A stretch of 64,000 nucleotides of DNA. Source: Thermoactinomyces daqus (GTDB lineage Bacteria; Bacillota; Bacilli; Thermoactinomycetales; Thermoactinomycetaceae). The notes below the pieces were generated by a model that saw only the letters and a program-made list of their open reading frames with translations, did not search any database and had not been told where the DNA came from. How positions within the stretch are numbered: the first letter of the stretch is position 1; every line of letters begins with the position of its first letter. Location: contig NZ_JPST01000005.1 in the NCBI RefSeq assembly GCF_000763315.1, forward strand, positions 124,001 through 188,000, in the 5' to 3' direction. This document shows, piece by piece, positions 56,830 through 64,000 of the stretch. Position numbers and translations under genes: made by a program.

Positions 56830-57476
56830 CTTTGCTCTTCAACCCGGTCCGGAAACAGTTGTGCGGTCATTCCTTTCCGTCCGGCCGGACCGTTACTCTT
56901 CCCATTCCATTATTCCCGGATTCAACTCCCGGCTTGTGCGCTAATCCGTTCAGATGCTGTCCGATCTGAGATTCCGTTACTCTGATTTTCCCAATCCTAA
57001 CACAAACGTGCTTCAGAAGAAAGATGCAATCCGGTCGTTGGCCGGAACATAAGCCATGCAAATACTGGATGCCCTTTCTGCGGCAAGCGATTCTTCTTAT
57101 AATTTTTCATCATAAGTGGAAAAATTTATTCAAAAAGAAAGTATATTTAGTAAAGGAATCTTGTCCTTCTCTGCCAATCCCATAACATTCCAATATATTA
57201 CAATGCAATTATTGGTATATTTAATAATATTGCAAAACTACCTTAACGAATTCTCTTTTCTGCATCGTTTATTTAAAAAAATATCAAGATCCATGTTCAC
57301 GAAAAATCCTCAAATGAACGAGGAATTTTCTACAAAAAATCTGTAAACTTCACTTGCTTTTAAAGCAGATTTAAGGCAGAATATTCATAGAAGGTTTGTA
57401 CAAAATTTCTTTTTGCTCCTTCGTTAGAATTTTCCCTCAACATCTGTTTTGCTCCCATTTTAAAAAAAGAGTTTTT
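56830..57476. other. Long AT-rich intergenic region
   Basis: About 650 bases between sufC (minus) and an unrecognised gene (plus). It is clearly AT-rich from 57090 on. A 76-codon frame at 57116 lacks a ribosome site and was not accepted. No RNA gene or repeat was recognised. Confidence 0.4.
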
Positions 57477-57506
57477 TTGTTGTCTTTTTTTATTTTTTGA
57501 TAATAT
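57477..57506 (+). promoter_or_regulatory. Predicted promoter of the 177-residue gene
   Basis: TTGTTG, 18-base T-rich spacer and TAATAT at 57501-57506, about 75 bases before the ATG. Confidence 0.5.
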
Positions 57507-57582
57507 TGCTCATGTTTGAACAAAATATTTCACCGATCGAGCCACTTTTCGTGTAGAAGCGTATTTGTAGGAGGAGTTTCTG

Positions 57583-58116
57583 ATGAAAAAGAATATCCCT
57601 TACCTCTTGGGGGCACCTCATGCATCTGTTCCAAAAATCGGAATCTACACAAACGATCGCCCTTCTACAGTTAAAGACGATGAACTCTACAATAAACAGG
57701 CCCCTTTTTCATTTGACAATGCGGTTGTATCAGAGGAATTTACCTATTTCAGCGTGAATTTGCAGAAGGCGGACCAAGAGCGCTATCTCAACAGTTTTTT
57801 GAAAAAAAAGCTTCTCCACATCTGGAAAAAACAGCGTCCCCTGATCTTGGCCGTTCCCAAGTTGCCGGAATCACTTGAATCAGCCATATACGCCAACGTC
57901 TTTCAAAAAATCGAACCCAATCTGCTTCCCGCATACCGTGAGGACTTTTCCTTTCCTGTCATACCCTTTACCCTCTTTGGCTGGTTGCAGTATATGAAAC
58001 TGATCGCGCAGATTACCGGCAAGCACAGAGATGCTTGTTATTGGGAAGAACTAACCCAATTTCTGCAACATTGCTCCAGGGAAAAGTTGCTCGATCACTT
58101 ATTTTCATCCAATTGA
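57583..58116 (+). CDS. Hypothetical protein of 177 residues
   Basis: Not recognised. It has a clear ribosome site (GTAGGAGGAGTTTCTG) and promoter. It has no signal peptide or membrane segment; the middle is helical and basic (YLNSFLKKKLLHIWKKQRPL), followed by LILAVPKLPESLESAIYANV and a Phe/Pro-rich stretch (FPVIPFTLFGWLQYMKLIAQ). The long AT-rich flank hints at insertion of foreign DNA. It ends at a strong bidirectional terminator shared with the CBS gene. Confidence 0.65.
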   Translation: MKKNIPYLLGAPHASVPKIGIYTNDRPSTVKDDELYNKQAPFSFDNAVVSEEFTYFSVNLQKADQERYLNSFLKKKLLHIWKKQRPLILAVPKLPESLESAIYANVFQKIEPNLLPAYREDFSFPVIPFTLFGWLQYMKLIAQITGKHRDACYWEELTQFLQHCSREKLLDHLFSSN

Positions 58117-58222
58117 CCAACGCAGACACCTTGAAGCAAAACTTTCTGTCATCTGAAATTATTCTATCCTGTTTATCCTTTTCCGTTTGCATTTAACTTT
58201 AATCGTGTTTAATATAGATGAA

Positions 58223-58257
58223 AAAACCGTCCCAACTCGGCAGGTTGAGACGGTTTT
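58223..58257. terminator. Bidirectional terminator
   Basis: 13-bp stem AAAACCGTCCCAAC / GTTGAGACGGTTTT with one mismatch between two convergent genes. Confidence 0.9.
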
Positions 58258-58264
58258 CGCTTTA

Positions 58265-58741
58265 TCACACTTGATCCGCAATCGTCTCCATATATTCCTT
58301 TTTGAAATACTCAATCACTTGTTCCATCATCACTTTTCTCGTCAAGATTCCAACAAATTGACCTTTGAGATCAATGATCGGAATATAAGATCGGTTCACT
58401 AATACCTCAAAAGCAAAGGAGAAAATCGAATTAGCCAGAATTCCTGAATGATTCTTGTCCATCGCATCCTTCACTTTATGCTTTCCCAGGCGGGAAAAAT
58501 CAATCGTGTCCTTTTTTTCCATTTTTAGAAGAAAATCTAAAATATCTGTTTTGCTAATAATTCCATCAATTTGACCTTTTTGATTAATCACAGGCACCGA
58601 ATTCGTTGCTTTCCGGGTAAGCACCAACAAAGCCCGTTCAAGGGACCAATCCGGATCGACGACTACCACTTTCTCTTTCGGAATGATAAAAGGGGTAATC
58701 TCCCTCGAAAAAAGATAACCGGCTTGATCTCGTTTTAACAT
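58265..58741 (-). CDS. cbpB: CBS-domain c-di-AMP sensor, CbpB/DarB-like
   Basis: A 158-residue protein made of two CBS domains (SLERALLVLTRKATNSVPVI, FAFEVLVNRSYIPIIDLKGQ), resembling Bacillus YkuL (DarB/CbpB). That protein binds c-di-AMP and in its free form activates the Rel stringent-response enzyme and pyruvate carboxylase. The family assignment is good; ligand binding here is inferred. ATG at 58741 follows AAGGGAG; a TTG two codons upstream is less likely. Confidence 0.85.
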   Translation of the reverse strand: MLKRDQAGYLFSREITPFIIPKEKVVVVDPDWSLERALLVLTRKATNSVPVINQKGQIDGIISKTDILDFLLKMEKKDTIDFSRLGKHKVKDAMDKNHSGILANSIFSFAFEVLVNRSYIPIIDLKGQFVGILTRKVMMEQVIEYFKKEYMETIADQV

Positions 58742-58908
58742 GCGCAAAAACTCCCTTACTCTTGGTAATCGGTTTACCCAGAGTGAATTTCTCTACGCAA
58801 AATTTTTCTCGCCTTGACCCTCCCTCATGTTACTCTGCCTCTTTTTTTGCTGTCAATAAGATTTATATAAATATTTTAATCACCAGATTAAAAATTAGCC
58901 TATTCTTA

Positions 58909-58953
58909 CCAGGGCGGAAGGGAATTTTTATGCCGGTGTTCCTGCCGCCCTGG
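58909..58953 (-). terminator. Terminator of pepF
   Basis: 9-bp perfect stem CCAGGGCGG / CCGCCCTGG, 41 bases past the pepF stop. Confidence 0.6.
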
Positions 58954-58993
58954 ATATTCGATTTGGCGCCCTGAACCGCAGCTCCTTTCCCTC

Positions 58994-60778
58994 CTATTCT
59001 GTTAAAAGCAAAAACTCTTTTACATCCTGTAAGGCAAATTCCACCGCCTTGCGCCAAAAATCGGGTTTGGTCAAGTCAGCGCCCAAATGCTTACGGGCCA
59101 GATCTTCCACATTCATTCTCCCGGTATCCCTCAGCAGCTGTACATAGCGCCGGGCAAAACCATCCCCCTCTTGCCGGGCCTGCGCATAAATCCCCGTACT
59201 GAATAAAAAGCCAAACGTATACGGAAAATTGTAGAAAGGAAAGTGCGTATCATAGAAATGAAGCTTGGAAGCCCAAAAATGGGGATGGTACTCCGCGAGC
59301 AAATCACGGAAGCTCTCCCTCTGCGCCTCCTCCATGATCCGGCACAATTCTTCAGCTTGCACCAATCCCTGACGACGTGCATCATAAAACCTCGTTTCAA
59401 ACAGAAAACGGGAATGAATGTCGCATAAGTAACTGACTCCAATGCGGAGACGCTGATCAAGCAAAGCGATTTTCTGTTCCTTGGTTTGCGCCTTTTTCAA
59501 AACAGCGTCAGAAACGATGAACTCGGCAAAAGTTGAAGCGGTTTCAGCTACGTTCATGGCATAGTTTTGCGCGAACATCGGCAGGTCTTTGATCACGTGC
59601 TCATGATAGGCATGACCCAGTTCATGAGCCAGCGTCGACAGATTATCAGTTGTCCCGGCAAAGGTCATGAAGATCCTCGTTTCCCCGCTGACGGGAAATG
59701 AGGTGCAAAATCCGCCCGCGCGTTTATGCGGCCTGTCTTCCGCCTCAATCCATCTCCGGGAAAAGGCCGACTCGGCAAACCGGGCCAAATCGGGACTGAA
59801 GTCTGCGAAATGATCAATGATAAAGCGTGCGGCCTCGTCAAAGGTGAACTTCCTGTTTTCCCCGGGCAGGGGAGCCGACAAATCGTACCAACTCAACTTG
59901 GGCAGTCCGAGCAGCCGGGCTTTGCGTTGCAAATAGTTCCCCAGGACCGATTTGCTCTCCTCCACCACACTCCACATCGCTTCCAGCGTTTCCCGCCGCA
60001 TGCGGTTCTCCGCCAAGGGTTCATGCAACACATCTTCCCAGCCCCGCTGCTTGTATAATTGCAGGCGAAATCCCGCCAAATGATTGAGAATCGCAGAAAA
60101 CAGACCGGCTTCCTTTTGCCAGGCCCGTTCCCATTCGGCAAACACTGCCTGGCGGACGGAACGATCGGGGTGAGATAATTGATTGGCTGCCTGACTGACG
60201 GACAGATTTACCTTTTCCCCATTTTTCTCCACCGGAATTTGTATGCGGCTGACGACGCTGTTATACAATTCCCCCCAGGCGTGATAACCGTCAACGCTCA
60301 AATAGCTGGCCAGCGTTTCAAGGGACCCGGACATCCTGTCCTGCGCACGCCCACGCATTTCGTACAGGTTAAACGCAATCGGTTTGATTCGCTCATCCTG
60401 GCAAACCCGCTCCAACAGTTCATCCGGCACTTCCGCCAGCCTGCTTTCCAACAAGACCTTTAACGTTTGTAACTCAGCTAACAACTGCTCGTTTTTTCCG
60501 CTCAGGATCAGCGCCTGCTCATCTGTGGTATCCTGGGCCAGCAAGCAGTGAATGTAGGACCAAACCTCCGTCAGCCTTTTTTCAAGATCTTGTACCTTTT
60601 CCAAAAGGTTGATCCATTCCCGTTCTGTTTTTTCCTTTTCTGCGCTTTCCTGAAACGCTGTTTTTAGCGCCGGGATTTCCGCAGTGAGCCGGTTCATTTC
60701 GCTCAGGAGCCCGGTCCTTCGGTTACCCCCGACAAATAACGAATCCAATTCCCAGGTCTGCGCATATTGTTGTGGCAT
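58994..60778 (-). CDS. pepF: Oligoendopeptidase F (M3 family)
   Basis: Cytosolic zinc metallopeptidase degrading short peptides, 594 residues. The active site is in TLAHELGHAYHEHVI (HExxH), followed by the third-ligand region NYAMNVAETASTFAEFIVSD. It has YGELYNSVVSRIQIPVEKNG and NEGFRLQLYKQRGW-type blocks of the PepF subfamily, and a typical length. ATG at 60778 follows AAAAAGGGG. Such enzymes could also trim signal peptides before re-import, which is worth noting given the peptide cassettes nearby. Confidence 0.94.
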   Translation of the reverse strand: MPQQYAQTWELDSLFVGGNRRTGLLSEMNRLTAEIPALKTAFQESAEKEKTEREWINLLEKVQDLEKRLTEVWSYIHCLLAQDTTDEQALILSGKNEQLLAELQTLKVLLESRLAEVPDELLERVCQDERIKPIAFNLYEMRGRAQDRMSGSLETLASYLSVDGYHAWGELYNSVVSRIQIPVEKNGEKVNLSVSQAANQLSHPDRSVRQAVFAEWERAWQKEAGLFSAILNHLAGFRLQLYKQRGWEDVLHEPLAENRMRRETLEAMWSVVEESKSVLGNYLQRKARLLGLPKLSWYDLSAPLPGENRKFTFDEAARFIIDHFADFSPDLARFAESAFSRRWIEAEDRPHKRAGGFCTSFPVSGETRIFMTFAGTTDNLSTLAHELGHAYHEHVIKDLPMFAQNYAMNVAETASTFAEFIVSDAVLKKAQTKEQKIALLDQRLRIGVSYLCDIHSRFLFETRFYDARRQGLVQAEELCRIMEEAQRESFRDLLAEYHPHFWASKLHFYDTHFPFYNFPYTFGFLFSTGIYAQARQEGDGFARRYVQLLRDTGRMNVEDLARKHLGADLTKPDFWRKAVEFALQDVKEFLLLTE

Positions 60779-60872
60779 AACCAAACCCCTTTTTTCTAAA
60801 ATTTAACCCTAGACAGAAATATCTTTAATCTATTGTTATCATATCCATTGACATTTTTTCAACAGCGGGATG

Positions 60873-60905
60873 AAGAGCCTGAAAACCCTGTTCCAGGCTC
60901 TTTTT
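60873..60905 (-). terminator. Hairpin after the quinone oxidoreductase gene
   Basis: 9-bp perfect stem AAGAGCCTG / CAGGCTCTT just past the stop. The T-run lies on the upstream side for the minus strand, so termination may be partial. Confidence 0.55.
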
Positions 60906-60909
60906 CCGC

Positions 60910-61896
60910 TCAGAACACCCGCAGCACGATTTTGCCGATATTCCGATTTTCTTCCATGTAGCGGTGCGCTTCCCGAACCTCTTCCCATGGAAAAATGCGG
61001 TCAATCACCGGCTTGAGTTCCCCGCTGACAAACCGCGGCAGGGCAAAAGAGGCAAACTCCCGCGTCAGATCCTGTTTATAGTCCAAGGAGCGGGTGCGCA
61101 GCGTCGTTCCGGAAATTTGCAGGCGTTTCGCCAGAACCTGCCCGAGCGACGCATCATCCAGCCGGCTCCCTCCCAGCATGCTGATCAGAACGAGACGCCC
61201 ATCCATCGCCAACACACGCAGATTTTGCTTCCAGTAAGGGGCCCCGACAAAATCAAGCACCAACTGAACACCTCGGTTTTTCGTGGCGGCCAAAACCTTG
61301 TCGGCAAATTCCCCCTCTTTATAATTGAATGCGTGATCAGCTCCCAAATCCAGACAGAATCTCCGTTTTTCCTCTGATCCCACAGTGACGAGCGGGATGG
61401 CACCGACCGACTTGACCAATTGAATCGCCGCAGTTCCTACCCCGCTGGCGCCGGCATGGATCAGCACGGTCTCCCCCTGTTTCAGTCTGCCTACCCAAAA
61501 CAGACATTGGTACGCTGTCAAGAAAACTTCCGGAATGGCTGCGGCCTGTTCAAACGTGAAACCTTCCGGAACCGGCATGGCCATCTTGTCCGGAATCACC
61601 GCGTATTGCGCATAGCCGCCGCCCGGCAACAAACCAAAAACGCGATCTCCCGGCTTCCATCCTCCCTCGCAGTTTTTCCCCACTTCTTCGACCACTCCCG
61701 CCATTTCCAATCCCAGGATCGGGCTCGCACCCGGCGGAGGAGGGTATTTTCCTTCACGCTGCGAAATATCAGCCCGGTTGAGCGCGGTGGCATGTACTTT
61801 TACCAACAATTCATCATCAGCCGGGGTCGGCTTCGGATATTCTCCAATCATCAACTGCTCCCTTCCGCCCGGTTTTTCCACCAATACTGCTTTCAT
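60910..61896 (-). CDS. NAD(P)H-quinone oxidoreductase (MDR family, QOR-like)
   Basis: A 328-residue medium-chain reductase without structural zinc ligands. Markers: TALNRADISQREGKYPPPPG, the quinone-reductase HAGASGVGTAAIQLVK nucleotide-binding motif, GLEMAGVVEEVG and the C-terminal AHRYMEENRNIGKIVLRVF. Similar to PIG3/QOR enzymes that reduce quinones with NADPH. It stands alone. Confidence 0.92.
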   Translation of the reverse strand: MKAVLVEKPGGREQLMIGEYPKPTPADDELLVKVHATALNRADISQREGKYPPPPGASPILGLEMAGVVEEVGKNCEGGWKPGDRVFGLLPGGGYAQYAVIPDKMAMPVPEGFTFEQAAAIPEVFLTAYQCLFWVGRLKQGETVLIHAGASGVGTAAIQLVKSVGAIPLVTVGSEEKRRFCLDLGADHAFNYKEGEFADKVLAATKNRGVQLVLDFVGAPYWKQNLRVLAMDGRLVLISMLGGSRLDDASLGQVLAKRLQISGTTLRTRSLDYKQDLTREFASFALPRFVSGELKPVIDRIFPWEEVREAHRYMEENRNIGKIVLRVF

Positions 61897-62080
61897 CCTC
61901 TTCAGCCCCTTTCATCCCTTCATGGATCTGTGCCATCAAACAACTTTATTTTGAAAACGTTTCTACAAATTCATTACACAGATGCAAAAAATACCATACC
62001 TCTGTTATAATATCCCTTAGTATAAATATAATATTATACCTAATGATTATAACATTCCGATAAAAAGAAAGGGAGCTAGA

Positions 62081-62359
62081 ATGAATCAACAAACAAAACA
62101 ATTGGTTGGCATCATCTTGCGTATGATTCGGGATATTTACAAAAAAACCATTGAACTGGAAGACATGTTTAAATCAAATAGCATACATATTTTGTCACGA
62201 GACTTTGATCCTTTCAATGAACTATTGCAAATCCTGGAATTACCTGAAGAAAAAAATACGTTACTTCTTGAACTCGTTCAGTTGTATTTGGAAGATGAAA
62301 TGACCTTAAATGAGTTGTTGCTCGAATTTGAAAATCAGGCGAAAACATCGAAAGTGTAA
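62081..62359 (+). CDS. Small hypothetical protein
   Basis: Not recognised. 92 residues, predicted almost wholly helical and acidic toward the C-terminus (LILELPEEKNTLLLELVQLY-like middle, DEMTLNELLLEFENQAK near the end). AAAGGGAGCTAGA precedes the ATG and a terminator follows, so it is its own transcript. The gene and its upstream region are markedly AT-rich compared with the neighbours. Confidence 0.6.
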   Translation: MNQQTKQLVGIILRMIRDIYKKTIELEDMFKSNSIHILSRDFDPFNELLQILELPEEKNTLLLELVQLYLEDEMTLNELLLEFENQAKTSKV

Positions 62360-62372
62360 ATACAATTGATAA

Positions 62373-62410
62373 AAGAAAACCCGGTGGATCAAAAATCCCC
62401 GGGTTTCTTG
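62373..62410 (+). terminator. Terminator of the 92-residue gene
   Basis: Stem AAGAAAACCCGG / CCGGGTTTCTT with a T-rich end. Confidence 0.75.
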
Positions 62411-62487
62411 GTTTAGGCGAAACCTTTTTTTGCGAAAATGCCCGCAGGTTGTGCGTCCACCCATGACCTCCGGATATTCTGCAAAAC

Positions 62488-63072
62488 TTATTTTTGCCCG
62501 GCCAACAGCGCTTTGATCTTGTTTACCTCAGCCAGGAAATCCGCTTCTTTCATCACCGGTTCCCCGCTGCAATCTGCCAATTCCTGCGGAACTTCATGCC
62601 AGGATTTGCATCCCGAATACTCGGGGCGAATCGGGATCCGGGCCGGCTGATCCAACCGGTAGACCCGGAGCAAGAGCAGATGAAGCGGCAATTTTTTCTT
62701 CCATTTCAAACGCTCATGAGCAAAATCGTTGGTCCAAATGTGACAGGGTGCCAGGCGAAACAGCGCTTCTTCATCCATTACCTCGATATCTTCATGCAAC
62801 TCGGCAAAATATTTGATCGTCGCCGTTTCTTGTTCCGGTGACCACGATTGAAGCGTTTTGGCGATCTCTGCCCTGTACTCCGGCTTGAGCAATTCTTCCT
62901 TTTGATGTTCATAAGCGGGATAAAGAAAGAAACGGTCGCTTCTCACTTCAAAATGACGCGTTTCTTCGGCGATTCCGCCTTTCCGCATCACAATGATTTG
63001 TTTTCCTTCCCCCAGCGCTTCAACGGTGACCGCCCATTCCTTCAGGGCGATCCGGGTGTTGGCTCGACTCAT
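62488..63072 (-). CDS. DUF1802 family protein
   Basis: A 194-residue protein with the family's pattern: IALKEWAVTVEALGEGKQII near the start, RKGGIAEETRHFEV, FFLYPAYEHQKEELL and HIWTNDFAHERLKWK in the middle. Function unknown; seen in many Bacilli and cyanobacteria. ATG at 63072 follows GAGGAGGAATCGGG; the longer frame upstream overlaps the previous gene and is not used. It is 16 bases downstream of the TPR-like gene, probably in one operon. Confidence 0.85.
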   Translation of the reverse strand: MSRANTRIALKEWAVTVEALGEGKQIIVMRKGGIAEETRHFEVRSDRFFLYPAYEHQKEELLKPEYRAEIAKTLQSWSPEQETATIKYFAELHEDIEVMDEEALFRLAPCHIWTNDFAHERLKWKKKLPLHLLLLRVYRLDQPARIPIRPEYSGCKSWHEVPQELADCSGEPVMKEADFLAEVNKIKALLAGQK

Positions 63073-63088
63073 CCCGATTCCTCCTCGT

Positions 63089-63778
63089 TCAATAATTGAT
63101 CGAATCGATGGTACGCCGGAAAGCGTCCTCCGCACGGCCTCTTTCCAAAAGCTGCTTCGCTTCTTTCAGGCCGGACTCATCAACCCGTTCGGCAAATGGC
63201 ACCATTTCCGCAGCTTTTTGCGCCGCTTGCTCCCAGTTTTCCTCCATCGCATAAAAAAGGGCCCATTGGTGCAACGCATAACAAAGCCCCGGCCCCACCA
63301 ATGCCACGGCGTCATGCTGCGGCATGGTGGCGAATTTCTCCCGCTCCCGGCCGGCAATCCCGGCTATCTTCTCCACCGCCTCCTGCTTCTGACCCGCCTG
63401 ATAGAGATAATAAGCGAGGTAAACCTCCAAATGAACCCGGCTCATCATATAGCCCATCGTTTCAGGATACTGGGCCAGAGCCTCTTTCATTTTTTCGGCA
63501 GCCTGATTAAATCTTTGAGCCTCGGCATCCAGCTCTGCCATTTCCACGAGGCTGCGGACATAGGCAAAATGCTGATTCGGATTCTCATTCGGACCTTCTT
63601 CGGCGATCGATTGAAAAAGCTTATAAGCCAGGTCGGGCAAACCGGCACGGAGGCAAGTGACACCGACCAATAAGCGGTTATTCGGATGGGCAAAATCAAG
63701 AAAAGTATCTCTAGGCAAACGATGTTTTACAGCGGCTTCCGCTTCCCGTTTCAATTCCTCCATCACAATCTGATTCAT
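63089..63778 (-). CDS. TPR-like helical protein
   Basis: Not firmly recognised. 229 residues forming a chain of helical pairs (LLVGVTCLRAGLPDLAYKLF, AYYLYQAGQKQEAVEKIAGI, ALFYAMEENWEQAAQKAAEM) typical of TPR repeats that mediate protein interactions. It has no enzyme motif, signal peptide or membrane segment. It precedes the DUF1802 gene by 16 bases, so the two may act together. The start ATG has GGAGGAGCAGCG upstream. Confidence 0.75.
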   Translation of the reverse strand: MNQIVMEELKREAEAAVKHRLPRDTFLDFAHPNNRLLVGVTCLRAGLPDLAYKLFQSIAEEGPNENPNQHFAYVRSLVEMAELDAEAQRFNQAAEKMKEALAQYPETMGYMMSRVHLEVYLAYYLYQAGQKQEAVEKIAGIAGREREKFATMPQHDAVALVGPGLCYALHQWALFYAMEENWEQAAQKAAEMVPFAERVDESGLKEAKQLLERGRAEDAFRRTIDSINY

Positions 63779-64000
63779 CGCTGCTCCTCCAAAAGCGAAT
63801 CTTGTTCTCCATTATTAGCATGACTTCTCTTTTCATCCTTGTCAAACAGCCTTTTGGACAAATATTTACTCATTCCGGACATAAGATAAATGGAAAGGGA
63901 ATGCTTGCGCTTTCGCCCGGGGGTGCCTCCGAGTAGACGGATCAAACAAAGGGCGTTATGATTAAGAAGTTATCATCACACTTTATTTGCAGAAAGGGTC
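63779..64000. other. Region at the right edge
   Basis: Upstream of the TPR-like gene. A plus-strand ribosome-site-like GCAGAAAGGG at 63988-63997 suggests that a gene begins just beyond the window. Confidence 0.35.

Noticed and set aside
57116-57346. 76-codon plus-strand frame in the AT-rich region upstream of the 177-residue gene
   Set aside because: It starts at GTG without any ribosome site, is low in complexity, and shows only the residue bias expected from AT-rich non-coding DNA.

Overview
The window reads as chromosomal DNA of a low-to-mid-GC, spore-former-type Bacillota (class Bacilli). Several blocks match Bacillus-type gene sets: sufCDSUB, the acetyl-diaminopimelate pathway (dapH and a ykuR-type deacetylase), yunC/yunD/yunF, yfkAB, bpsA/bpsB and a ykuL/cbpB-type c-di-AMP sensor. 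The glyoxylate shunt and a ThyX-like protein in place of ThyA suggest a non-Bacillus genus, perhaps near Thermoactinomycetaceae; that placement is inference. No rRNA, tRNA, CRISPR array, transposase or integrase was seen.

Layout: 0-5 kb is a peptide/nickel-class ABC importer on the minus strand (two ATPases, lipoprotein, two permeases, the last cut by the window edge). 5-11.4 kb holds pyridoxal kinase, a two-domain ThyX-like protein, a toxin-antitoxin pair, an S1-domain protein and the bpsAB alkylpyrone pair. 11.5-23.5 kb is one long minus-strand operon encoding a Gram-positive conjugation-type (type IV) channel: TcpC, a small membrane protein, TcpE, VirB4, VirB6-like, a second VirB8-like protein, a transglycosylase/M23 wall hydrolase and a coupling-type ATPase. 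It is headed by an LPKTA-anchored surface protein and its own sortase. No relaxase or integrase is visible. 24-30.7 kb carries a VOC enzyme, DUF3891, DUF975, YfkAB, a tandem pair of about 30-residue membrane peptides and a cold-shock protein.

31-33 kb and 45-47 kb each carry an HTH-TPR (RRNPP-type) regulator followed immediately by a tiny peptide gene. The second peptide precursor has a signal sequence and three identical NSEPGGL heptapeptides, which strongly suggests a cell-cell signalling cassette. Between them lie an RluA-type pseudouridine synthase, yunC/yunD/yunF genes, a JAMM-like protein with an altered active site, pncB, a creatininase-family protein and the aceB-aceA operon with a paired palindromic operator. 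47-51 kb holds the lysine/DAP operon and an amidinotransferase. 51-57 kb holds sufCDSUB with a Fur-like palindrome at its promoter. 57.5-64 kb holds a CbpB-type CBS protein, PepF, a quinone oxidoreductase, DUF1802 and several unrecognised proteins.

Several genes shorter than 60 codons were found by reading intergenic DNA for a ribosome-binding site, an open frame and flanking signals. They are marked with lower confidence where only the sequence supports them.
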